DNA of 12,476 bases from Desulfobacter curvatus DSM 3379 (GTDB lineage Bacteria; Desulfobacterota; Desulfobacteria; Desulfobacterales; Desulfobacteraceae): positions 1 to 12,476 of the forward strand of contig NZ_KB893074.1 in NCBI RefSeq assembly GCF_000373985.1. The letters are read 5' to 3'. Every line of letters begins with the position of its first letter. The first letter of the stretch is position 1. The position numbers and the translations under genes are program-made. Positions 1 through 5,932 of the stretch are shown piece by piece. The notes under the pieces were generated by a model. That model did no database searches, was not told where the DNA came from, and saw only the letters and a program-made list of their open reading frames with translations.

Positions 1-149
1 GCCTGCTTCTCAAAGACAATGCCGCATCATCGGCCATACTGGACCGGTTGCTTCACCATGGTCATCTGCTGAAATTTGAAGGGAAGAGTTACCGACTCAA
101 AGAGGCTGCCAACCGGCTCTCTCAGCTGCGCGACAATAGGGAGGGATGA
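1..149 (+). CDS. istB: IstB-like ATPase of an IS21-family element, C-terminal end only
   Basis: This is the last 48 codons of a gene entering from the left edge, with codons in phase with position 3 and a TGA at 147-149. It encodes a tail containing AILDRLLHHGHLLKFEGKSY followed by RLKEAANRLS. The pattern AxLDRLLHH...(I/L)xGxSYRLK is the hallmark C-terminus of IstB, the AAA+ helper ATPase that works with the IstA transposase in IS21-family transposition. The catalytic AAA+ core and istA would lie upstream, outside the window. The IS right end follows directly downstream, which supports the call. Whether the element is complete cannot be judged from here. Confidence 0.85.
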   Translation, partial: LLLKDNAASSAILDRLLHHGHLLKFEGKSYRLKEAANRLSQLRDNREG

Positions 150-207
150 AAAAAGGAAAAAATGGAAGATATTAAGAGAATAACTTAGATCTCAATATTC
201 TGCCGCC

Positions 208-252
208 GGGGGATTTTGACCCGGCCACGGGTGGGGGATTTTAAAGTGGCCA
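208..252 (+). repeat. IS21-family right-end repeats (transposase-binding sites)
   Basis: Two direct repeats of 20 bp lie at 208-227 (GGGGGATTTTGACCCGGCCA) and 233-252 (GGGGGATTTTAAAGTGGCCA). They match at 16 of 20 positions with a 25-bp period. Multiple subterminal repeats of this kind, placed after istB, are typical of IS21-family ends, where they serve as IstA-binding sites. The exact terminal dinucleotide of the IS cannot be fixed with one end visible. IS21 elements end in CA, and the CA at 272-273 is one candidate. Confidence 0.7.
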
Positions 253-261
253 TCCGGGATC

Positions 262-288
262 TTGACTAAAGCAAGGACCATATATAAC
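262..288 (+). promoter_or_regulatory. Outward promoter at the IS edge, reading into the integrase gene
   Basis: TTGACT (262-267, one mismatch to the -35 consensus) is followed after 15 bp by TATAAC (283-288, one mismatch to the -10 consensus). The -35 lies at the end of the IS and the -10 at or just beyond its border, with the integrase ATG about 37 bp downstream. IS21 is known to carry an outward -35 hexamer that can form a hybrid promoter with flanking DNA. The 15-bp spacer is shorter than the ideal 17 bp. Confidence 0.5.
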
Positions 289-324
289 AATAGCCAGACA
301 GCATTATCATTTATGGGGGAATGT

Positions 325-1458
325 ATGTCAGGAAAGGTTTATTGTCATAATGGCTCTTGGTATGTCAATTGGTGGGATAAGGTACATAAAAAAACTCGGA
401 AAATTTACCATTACAAAGGCGAAAAAATTTATAGCAAGAAAACGGCTGAAAAGCTTCTTTCTGTTATGCAATCGGATGTTGAAAATGGTACATTCTATAT
501 TGAAAAGTACGTATCCAAAGGTTTTTCTGATGTCATACCATTCATTGATGATTGGTTTTCCAACCTGAGTGGATTGTCTCCGGCTACAGAAAAAGGTTAT
601 CGTTCATACCTTAAAAATCACATTAAGCCGTTTTTCAAAAAACATAGTCAAATTTCTTTACCTGACATTCAGATTGATATTCTACGTAAATTTAAAAAAG
701 AACTACATAATAAGGGCCTTAGTCCTAAAATGCAGTCTAATATTATGTTTTGTTTACATACTATTTTGGACGCTGCGTGGATTGCTCGACGTATTCCTGC
801 TATCCCTCCATTCCCAAAGAAAAAAGAGTATGGTTTAACACAGCAACCAATAAAATGGTTACCTGAAGATAGGCAGCTGGCAGTTTTAAACCAGATCCCA
901 TATGACCATCAGCCTATTTTTTACTTTTTGAAGTATCATTTACGGCGTCCAGCGGAGGCGTTAGCACTTCATAAGGAAGATTTTTCTGATAATGTTTTTA
1001 CGATTCATCGTTCAATATCTGCTCGTGTCCTTACTGATAAGACGAAAACCGGTGAAATTCATTCAATTCCATGTCATCCAGATTTTAAACCTTTTATTGA
1101 TATTGAATTGGATAAACAGAAGCGTCATAGAATTATATCACCTTTCTTTTTTGTTAATCCGTCTGGCCGTACACCAGGAAAAGGGTATAAGGCTGAAACT
1201 TTAAATCGTCTTTGGAATAAAGCTTGTAAACAGGTTGGTGAAAATATCCGTTTGTATGCAGGAACCAAACACAGCTCTTGTTCTCAATATATTAATGAGT
1301 ACGGTTTATCTGAGTCTGATTTGCAGGTAATTACGGATCATTCCCGTTTAGAATCAGTTCGAAATTATGCCAAAACTGAAGTTTCTAAAAAACTTAAATT
1401 AATGTCAAAAAATGTCCGCTACCTAAAACAACCTAAAACCAAGAAAGGCGACTTGTAA
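325..1458 (+). CDS. Tyrosine recombinase / phage-type integrase
   Basis: A 377-residue site-specific recombinase of the lambda-integrase superfamily, expected to integrate or excise the element in which it sits. From the ATG at 325, residues about 65-155 form an N-terminal SAM-like core-binding domain and about 175-365 the catalytic domain. Visible catalytic positions are Arg207/208 (LRRPAEALAL), the beta-hairpin Lys in TKTGE (about 239-243), His339 (DHSR) and the nucleophile Tyr348 (NYAK). The HxxR box is non-canonical: AGTKHS stands where HxLRHT is usual. I prefer ATG 325, which has GGGGGA at 315-320 upstream, over the longer TTG frame from 262, because that TTG lies in the -35 of the putative promoter. 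The gene is visibly richer in A+T than the metabolic genes downstream, which suggests transfer. It lies between the IS end and a tRNA 3' fragment. Confidence 0.9.
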   Translation: MSGKVYCHNGSWYVNWWDKVHKKTRKIYHYKGEKIYSKKTAEKLLSVMQSDVENGTFYIEKYVSKGFSDVIPFIDDWFSNLSGLSPATEKGYRSYLKNHIKPFFKKHSQISLPDIQIDILRKFKKELHNKGLSPKMQSNIMFCLHTILDAAWIARRIPAIPPFPKKKEYGLTQQPIKWLPEDRQLAVLNQIPYDHQPIFYFLKYHLRRPAEALALHKEDFSDNVFTIHRSISARVLTDKTKTGEIHSIPCHPDFKPFIDIELDKQKRHRIISPFFFVNPSGRTPGKGYKAETLNRLWNKACKQVGENIRLYAGTKHSSCSQYINEYGLSESDLQVITDHSRLESVRNYAKTEVSKKLKLMSKNVRYLKQPKTKKGDL

Positions 1459-1493
1459 CATTTTGAATATATTGATTTTTCCATCTATACTTA

Positions 1494-1521
1494 AGGGTTC
1501 GATTCCCATGTGCTTCCGCCA
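1494..1521 (+). other. tRNA 3'-end fragment, probable attachment site (att) of the integrated element
   Basis: The stretch 1494-1521 reads as the 3' end of a tRNA gene. It has a T-arm GGGTTCGATTCCC with TTCGATT loop, an acceptor strand ending GCTTCC, a discriminator G (1518) and encoded CCA (1519-1521). No D-arm, anticodon arm or 5' acceptor strand lies upstream, and one T-stem pair is mismatched at the left edge. This fits a target-site duplicate left by integration into a tRNA gene, 35 bp after the integrase stop. The G discriminator and GCTTCC acceptor fit a tRNA-Ser or a tRNA-Sec (selC-like), but the identity cannot be settled. The intact tRNA would then lie at the other end of the element, to the left of the window. 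Confidence 0.7.
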
Positions 1522-1783
1522 ATTTTGTAAGCAATTCAACCGTTTTTCATGCTTTTTTGATAGATTTTTTCCGCATTCTTTCACTCCCCCAATGGGGGTG
1601 GACTCTCCGGCATAACGAATATAGTCAGCCCAAAATAGATCGTCCTCCTGACAATCAACCACCTCAAAAATAAGGCGGTTCCATGTGCTCCCCGGGTGCA
1701 ATAACCCCACCGGAATTTCTTGCCTTCACAAAAAAGATTTTTTCAGACCCTATACACATGACGCCGTAGTAATTAGTGGTCAT
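1522..1783 (-). pseudogene. Small frameshifted gene of unknown function next to the att scar
   Basis: From an ATG at 1783 a 39-codon frame runs to a TGA at 1666-1664. It is preceded by a strong purine-rich ribosome binding site (GGAGAGGGG, revcomp of 1790-1798). The stop follows a run of five T (A at 1666-1670 on the plus strand). Removing one T joins the frame to a second open frame that continues with EVVDCQEDDLFWADYIRYAG and runs on through the att site. This looks like one small cytosolic protein broken by a homopolymer slip and then cut or extended by the integration event. I do not recognise the family. Alternatives are a genuine 39-residue peptide or a sequencing indel. A 32-bp palindrome lies just upstream. 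Confidence 0.35.
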
Positions 1784-1814
1784 TTTATCCCCTCTCCATT
1801 CATTTTATGCTGGG

Positions 1815-1846
1815 AAAATGAAATATAAATATTTATATTTCATTTT
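1815..1846. promoter_or_regulatory. Perfect 32-bp AT-rich palindrome, candidate operator
   Basis: Positions 1815-1830 (AAAATGAAATATAAAT) and 1831-1846 are exact reverse complements with no loop, giving a 32-bp uninterrupted inverted repeat. It lies between the Fic gene's 3' end and the start of the small minus-strand gene, where a promoter for the latter would be. It lacks the GC-rich stem and T-tail of an intrinsic terminator, so a dimeric-repressor operator is the more natural reading. This is inference. Confidence 0.45.
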
Positions 1847-1862
1847 GTAGTGTCTAAAGTAT

Positions 1863-1880
1863 AATATAAATATTCATATT
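1863..1880. repeat. Second copy of the palindrome core
   Basis: AATATAAATATTCATATT (1863-1880) matches the core of the palindrome at 1822-1839 at 17 of 18 positions. The copies are offset by 41 bp, close to four helical turns. It ends directly before the Fic stop codon. A shorter match, ATATTCATAT, recurs at 1900-1909 inside the Fic coding sequence, 30 bp further on. Repeated spaced half-sites fit cooperative repressor binding, but chance similarity in AT-rich DNA is possible. Confidence 0.4.
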
Positions 1881-3020
1881 CTAATTTTCGTCTTGAAAGA
1901 TATTCATATAGCGGCGAAGTATAAAAATCCTGTTTCTCTGATATCCGGTAATTTCTTGCAAAATACCCACATCAACAAGAGCCGATATAAGGCTATTGGC
2001 CGGGACATATTTTATTTTGAGAAGCTCCATAGCCTTGTTCACGGTGATTGTCGGAGTGCCATAAAGATACATGATCATTTGGCGCGCATTTTCAGCGCGG
2101 CGCCCCAGCTTCACAACTTCCAGCTCAAATTCTTGCTTGAGGTCAAGAATCCGCCTAAAGGTTTTTTTGCCGCTTTCGGCGGTCTCAACAATCGCCTGAA
2201 GAAAAAAACGTACCCAATGCCCAATATCATTAGATTCACGCACACGGGTTAATGCATCATAGTATGTACCGCGATGTTTTTCCAAATGAGCGGATAAGTA
2301 GAGAGATGGCTTATTGAGCAAGCCATGGCTGACCAAATAGAGAGTGATAAGCAGACGCCCGATACGGCCATTACCATCAAGAAAAGGGTGAATCGTTTCA
2401 AATTGGTAATGGCTCAAGGCGCAGCGAACAAGATGCGGAACCTGGATATCTTCGTTATGCCAGAAGGCTTCGAGATCACTCAATAGATCAGGTAGTTCAT
2501 CGTGATGAGGAGGGATAAAGGCCGCATCAGTCAAGCTTGAACCGCCAATCCAGTTCTGACTGCGTCGAAATTCTCCTGGTGTTTTTCTCTCTCCTCGGAC
2601 GCCGCTCATCAGAATTTCATGAGTATGGCGCAAAAGGCGCAAGGAAAGAGGTAAATTTATTAAATCTTCAATGGCCCTATTCATAGCCAGAACGTAATTC
2701 TGCACCTCTCGCCAATCATCACGCCTCTCAGGAAGGATTGCTTCTTCTTCCAAAACGGCCTCATCCATTTCCGTCCTGGTTCCCTCTATCCGACTTGAAG
2801 TATTTGCCTCCTTGATAATGTGCATCCGGATAAAAAGATCCACATCAGGGACAATCAGGGTAAATGCGTTAAGTTCTCCAAGAGTTCTTGTGGACTTTTC
2901 GAGAAGAACATTTATACGTGGATCATCCCATGACCAACCATGATTGATGAGGGCTGGCTGGAAGCTTTTATATTGAAATTGCTGTTTGTGGCTACCAGCG
3001 ACGAATTCTTCAAACTTCAT
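1881..3020 (-). CDS. Fic-family AMP-transferase (class II, self-inhibited), with C-terminal winged helix
   Basis: A 379-residue cytosolic protein. The Fic core carries the full catalytic motif HPFLDGNGRIGR (residues 211-222), with His211 as the catalytic base and Asp/Asn/Arg for metal and ATP phosphate binding. Such enzymes transfer AMP, or sometimes another nucleotide part, to protein hydroxyls. An N-terminal Fic_N-like region precedes it, and SSRIEG (75-80) fits the [S/T]xxxE[G/N] inhibitory helix, with Glu79 as the blocking glutamate. An N-terminal inhibitory helix in the same chain defines class II, as in the Shewanella oneidensis Fic protein. Residues about 310-365 look like a winged-helix domain. 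The start is supported by AAGGTG 6 nt upstream. It overlaps a short upstream ORF by ATGA. The target protein is unknown and no separate antitoxin is needed for this class. Confidence 0.92.
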   Translation of the reverse strand: MKFEEFVAGSHKQQFQYKSFQPALINHGWSWDDPRINVLLEKSTRTLGELNAFTLIVPDVDLFIRMHIIKEANTSSRIEGTRTEMDEAVLEEEAILPERRDDWREVQNYVLAMNRAIEDLINLPLSLRLLRHTHEILMSGVRGERKTPGEFRRSQNWIGGSSLTDAAFIPPHHDELPDLLSDLEAFWHNEDIQVPHLVRCALSHYQFETIHPFLDGNGRIGRLLITLYLVSHGLLNKPSLYLSAHLEKHRGTYYDALTRVRESNDIGHWVRFFLQAIVETAESGKKTFRRILDLKQEFELEVVKLGRRAENARQMIMYLYGTPTITVNKAMELLKIKYVPANSLISALVDVGILQEITGYQRNRIFILRRYMNIFQDEN

Positions 3021-3262
3021 TTTTTCACCTTTATACCAAATCTCAAAGGTTTGAATATATCCTGCATAACAGCTGTCTTTGAGCCCACCTTAAAATAGAG
3101 GCAGCTTGGATAAGAACAAAAATCAACTTCCCCGGACAATACCTTGCCATTGTTAAAAAGGGCAATATAAATCACAAGAATCCATATAAAAAAGTACTCA
3201 ATCGATATTCTCTCCCGTGAACATTTTGTAAAAACATGCCCCTCTGAATACCACAGAGGCAT
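3017..3262 (-). CDS. Possible 81-residue membrane peptide overlapping the Fic start
   Basis: An 81-codon frame ends in TGA sharing ATGA with the Fic start codon, the arrangement expected for translational coupling. It contains one strongly hydrophobic stretch (IEYFFIWILVIYIALF, about residues 21-36), so it could be a single-pass membrane peptide. No family is recognised. Against it, the only Shine-Dalgarno-like bases (AAGG) touch the ATG directly, the product has unusual composition, and Fic has a good ribosome binding site of its own. It may be an untranslated leader. Confidence 0.25.
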   Translation of the reverse strand: MPLWYSEGHVFTKCSRERISIEYFFIWILVIYIALFNNGKVLSGEVDFCSYPSCLYFKVGSKTAVMQDIFKPLRFGIKVKK

Positions 3263-3341
3263 CCTTACAACGTTCAGGAAACGCTATTGGGGATGTGGTG
3301 GAGCATTGTAGGACAGAATTAGGGTATATCAGGAGATTGTC

Positions 3342-3377
3342 ATGAACAAGGACATCCAAGCCGTTTTTACAGGTTAG
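3342..3377 (+). pseudogene. 11-codon ORF with strong ribosome binding site, probably a gene 5' stub
   Basis: AGGAG at 3331-3335 is correctly spaced (6 nt) from an ATG at 3342, and the frame MNKDIQAVFTG ends at TAG 3375-3377. The stop lies inside a 10-bp palindrome GTTAGCTAAC (3373-3382) that also supplies the stop codon of the convergent HD-GYP gene. A good start site with almost no coding sequence suggests the front of a gene whose body was deleted or replaced. A short leader peptide is the alternative. The sequence is too short to assign. Confidence 0.25.
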
Positions 3378-4412
3378 CTAACTGTCCTCATTATCAAAGG
3401 CAATGGATATCTGCTCGAATTGATCCTCGACTCTTTCAAAGGAGGATACAATTTCAGGATCGAAATGCGTTCCTTTTTCCTCAAGTATAATGTTGCAGGC
3501 CTTTTTGTGTGAAAACGGATCTTTGTACTGGCGTTTGGCCCGAAGCGCATCATATACATCGGCTACGGCCATAATTCTTCCTGACAGGGGAATATTTTCT
3601 CCTATCAGACCGTTTGGATATCCAGAACCATCCCATTTTTCATGATGTGACAGAGTCATTTGTTCGGCAATAGATAAAAATGATTTAAAATTAAGCCGCT
3701 CAATCGCTTTTCTGATTATTTGTGCACCCAAAAGGCAATGCTTTTTCATGATGTCAAATTCTTCCTTGGTAAAAGTCCCTTCCTTTTGAAGGATTTTATC
3801 TGGAATGCCAACCTTCCCGATATCATGAAGCGGTGCGGATTTGACAATCTCCGTTTTATATTCCGTAGTGATGTATTTACTATATTTGCTGTTCTCCATA
3901 AGATCTTCAACGAGTAACTGAACATATTTCGCGGTTCGCAGAATGTGATTTCCTGTAATTGTGTCACGTATTTCCGCTTGATACGCAAGTGCATATATGG
4001 TTACATCCTCTGTCTCAACCAGTTGTCTGTTCAAAGACATCAGCCTTTCCCTTTCGTGCTCAAGGGCGCTGCTGATTCGAAGAGTTTTATCCAAATTGCT
4101 TTTCATAACAGATATACTGTTATGGTTCAGCTGGTTTTCAAGGAATACAAATACAGCCCCAAGAAAAAAAACCCCGCTGGTAATCAACTCAGATGTGTGG
4201 AATTTATCCAGAAAAAAAAATATCAGTACAAGAATATAGCCGGATAAAAAGATATAAAGCAGAATATGGTGGTATCTCATTAATGATACATTCAATTTAT
4301 CTTCTATATAAAAATCGCTGAGCAGTTTTCTGTTGCTTTTCGATTGTCTTATTCCCAGGACCATGAAAATAATGCCGCCCACAATTAGCGAACAGAAAAA
4401 AAATTTAATCAT
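3378..4412 (-). CDS. Membrane-anchored HD-GYP domain protein (probable cyclic-di-GMP phosphodiesterase)
   Basis: A 344-residue protein. Three N-terminal hydrophobic segments (about residues 2-20, 50-69 and 78-92) make a membrane anchor. A coiled-coil-like linker follows (about 100-140), then a cytosolic HD-GYP domain to about residue 320. Metal and catalytic signatures are present: GNHILR (155-160), HDIGK (196-200), HHEKWDGSGYP (256-266) and ADVYDAL (284-290). HD-GYP enzymes hydrolyse cyclic-di-GMP and lower its level, though activity varies between members. No classic sensor domain such as PAS or GAF is visible, so any signal would be sensed by the membrane part. Of two nearby ATGs I chose 4412, since GAGGG then sits 6 nt upstream; at 4418 it would touch the start codon. 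The gene appears monocistronic. Confidence 0.92.
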   Translation of the reverse strand: MIKFFFCSLIVGGIIFMVLGIRQSKSNRKLLSDFYIEDKLNVSLMRYHHILLYIFLSGYILVLIFFFLDKFHTSELITSGVFFLGAVFVFLENQLNHNSISVMKSNLDKTLRISSALEHERERLMSLNRQLVETEDVTIYALAYQAEIRDTITGNHILRTAKYVQLLVEDLMENSKYSKYITTEYKTEIVKSAPLHDIGKVGIPDKILQKEGTFTKEEFDIMKKHCLLGAQIIRKAIERLNFKSFLSIAEQMTLSHHEKWDGSGYPNGLIGENIPLSGRIMAVADVYDALRAKRQYKDPFSHKKACNIILEEKGTHFDPEIVSSFERVEDQFEQISIAFDNEDS

Positions 4413-4840
4413 TTGCATCCCTCAGTCAGCAAAATTTTTTTGTTAATTCTACGAATGGAAAACTTATTTTTTATCGTTTCAATAAAAATTTTACAACAAA
4501 TATTATCTTTTTTTAACCCAAGTTTTCGATTGTAAATTGTAAGTTAGCAATCACGCGGATTGTTTTTTTCGCTCCTGGTTATGGCACTACTTTTGTTTAA
4601 AAATGTTTTTAATCACCGGTCCTGGATATAAACCTATCTCCAAAGCTTTATAAATTTCTTGTTGTCTGGGTTCTGGCCGTGTGCTTTTTCTGATATGAGC
4701 GGTTTGACCATCCCTGCATGCATTTGCATTGAAACTGTCACCCGGCTTTGGCCTTCGAGCCGATTTCTCAATTGAGACCAACTACTATTAAACCGCCCAA
4801 AAGGTCAGAAATGAAGGGCAAGGATAGCATTGCACATAAT
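4413..4840. other. Gene-poor interval, possible remnant
   Basis: About 430 bp between the HD-GYP start and the end of the CitE-like gene. The first part (4413-4610) is AT-rich with long A and T runs and presumably holds the HD-GYP promoter; I see no confident -35/-10 pair. A 64-codon minus-strand frame (4587-4781) contains PGDSFNANACRDGQ and STRPEPRQQEIYKALEIG. It begins only at a TTG directly after two stop codons and has no ribosome binding site, so I treat it as non-coding or a decayed fragment. A 12-bp palindrome TCTCAATTGAGA lies at 4767-4778. Confidence 0.4.
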
Positions 4841-5767
4841 TTAAACCTGCCCGAGGAAAACGGCCTGGTCCCAAACCCTGCGAGCAATGCGGATGGTAGC
4901 CTGGTCCACCATTCGACCATCCACAGCCACGGCACCCCGGGACCGGTCATCTGCGGCTTGCAGAATCTGTCTGGCCCGTTGGATCTCTTCCGTTGAAGGG
5001 GTAAAAACCTGGTTGACCGTGTCAATCTGGTCGGGATGAATCACCCACTTGCCGTCACACCCGAGCGCCTTGGCCAGGTCGGCTGATTTCTTCAGGCCGT
5101 CGGCATCCGTAAAGTTTCCATAGGGGGCATCCAGGGCCAAAAGTCCATTGGCCTTGGCCGCCATGACCATGCGGCTGATGGGGAAATGCCACCGGTGGCC
5201 GGGATAAACCTGTTCCTCGTTTTCTCCGTGGCCGGATAAAGAGACCAACCCTGCACCAATGCTTGCCTGGTAATCTGCAATTCCAAATGACAGGGAGGAA
5301 ATCCTGGAATCGCCCTGGGCGATTTCATTAACCTGCGCAAGTCCCTGGGCGGTCTCAATGCAGGCCTGGATCCGGATCTGCCTGGTTTGTCCCAATGCCA
5401 TTTCAATGCCGTTCAGTAAGCGGCCCACAAAATGAATATCGCCCTCATGGTTCACTTTGGGCACCACAATGGTATCGAGATGATCGCCGGCCGCCTCTGC
5501 CACCTGGATCAAATCTTTGTAGGCAAAGGGAGTGTCCAGGCTGTTGATACGAAGGTTTACACGTTTTGCATTAAAATCCAAAGACAGAAGCGAATCAATC
5601 ACCGTTCTACGCGCGGCCTCTTTTTGATCTGCCGACACGCTGTCTTCCAAATCCAGCATGATGACGTCAACGTTGGAAGCCGCAGCCTTGGCATGCATTT
5701 TCCCCTTGTTTCCGGGGACGGAAATCATCGTTCGGTAGGGTTTATTTATTCTCATCTTATCGTTCAT
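4841..5767 (-). CDS. HpcH/HpaI aldolase / CitE-like lyase (malyl-CoA or citramalyl-CoA lyase type)
   Basis: A 308-residue TIM-barrel enzyme of the CitE/malyl-CoA lyase family, cytosolic. These cleave or form C-C bonds of beta-hydroxyacyl-CoA thioesters such as malyl-CoA or citramalyl-CoA; some members hydrolyse malyl-CoA. Family signatures seen are RTMISVPGN (12-20) at the N-terminus, DVIMLDLEDSV (34-44), the CoA-contacting Arg in NLRIN (71-75), metal ligands Glu138 (ACIETAQGL) and Asp165 (FGIADY), and WVIHPDQI (241-248). No citD or citF homologue is adjacent, so the citrate lyase beta subunit is unlikely. It follows the CoA-transferase gene on the same strand but is separated from it by a terminator and has its own promoter. 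The exact substrate cannot be decided. The start at 5767 has no clear ribosome binding site; ATG 5755 is an alternative. Confidence 0.82.
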   Translation of the reverse strand: MNDKMRINKPYRTMISVPGNKGKMHAKAAASNVDVIMLDLEDSVSADQKEAARRTVIDSLLSLDFNAKRVNLRINSLDTPFAYKDLIQVAEAAGDHLDTIVVPKVNHEGDIHFVGRLLNGIEMALGQTRQIRIQACIETAQGLAQVNEIAQGDSRISSLSFGIADYQASIGAGLVSLSGHGENEEQVYPGHRWHFPISRMVMAAKANGLLALDAPYGNFTDADGLKKSADLAKALGCDGKWVIHPDQIDTVNQVFTPSTEEIQRARQILQAADDRSRGAVAVDGRMVDQATIRIARRVWDQAVFLGQV

Positions 5768-5773
5768 GTCCGC

Positions 5774-5803
5774 AATTTAACAGGCAGGCAAAGAGGTTGT
5801 CAA
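5774..5803 (-). promoter_or_regulatory. Promoter of the CitE-like gene
   Basis: On the minus strand a perfect TTGACA (5803-5798) is followed after 18 bp by TAAATT (5779-5774, four of six consensus). Transcription would begin close to 5767, which is the first base of the annotated start codon, so the mRNA could be leaderless or nearly so. Confidence 0.5.
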
Positions 5804-5834
5804 ACCCTTAAAGCAGCCATGGGGCCAATAAATA

Positions 5835-5858
5835 AGGGGAACCCGTTAAGGCTCCCCT
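5835..5858 (-). terminator. Intrinsic terminator of the CoA-transferase gene
   Basis: A hairpin with stem AGGGGA/TCCCCT is extended by CC/GG across one mismatch, with a 6-nt loop. In the minus direction it is followed by the T-rich tail TTATTTATT. It lies about 75 bp after the CoA-transferase stop codon and before the promoter of the CitE-like gene, so the two genes are probably separate units. Confidence 0.75.
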
Positions 5859-5932
5859 ATATATACTCTGCAACTAATCAACGGTGAAAGCATTTAGCTT
5901 TCGATAATGCCGATTTGGCCGTATGCCGGAAA

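Noticed and set aside
262..324. N-terminal extension of the integrase from TTG 262
   Set aside because: The TTG is part of the likely -35 box at the IS edge and has no ribosome binding site, while ATG 325 has a purine-rich GGGGGA just upstream and gives a normal integrase N-terminus.
1459..1521. Complete tRNA gene
   Set aside because: Only the T-arm and 3' acceptor strand are present; no D-arm, anticodon arm or 5' acceptor strand can be found upstream.
1815..1846. Intrinsic terminator of the Fic gene
   Set aside because: The palindrome is almost purely AT, has no loop and no T-tail distinct from the stem; an operator reading fits better.
4587..4781. 64-codon minus-strand ORF
   Set aside because: Starts at a TTG directly after two in-frame stop codons, has no ribosome binding site and no recognised family.
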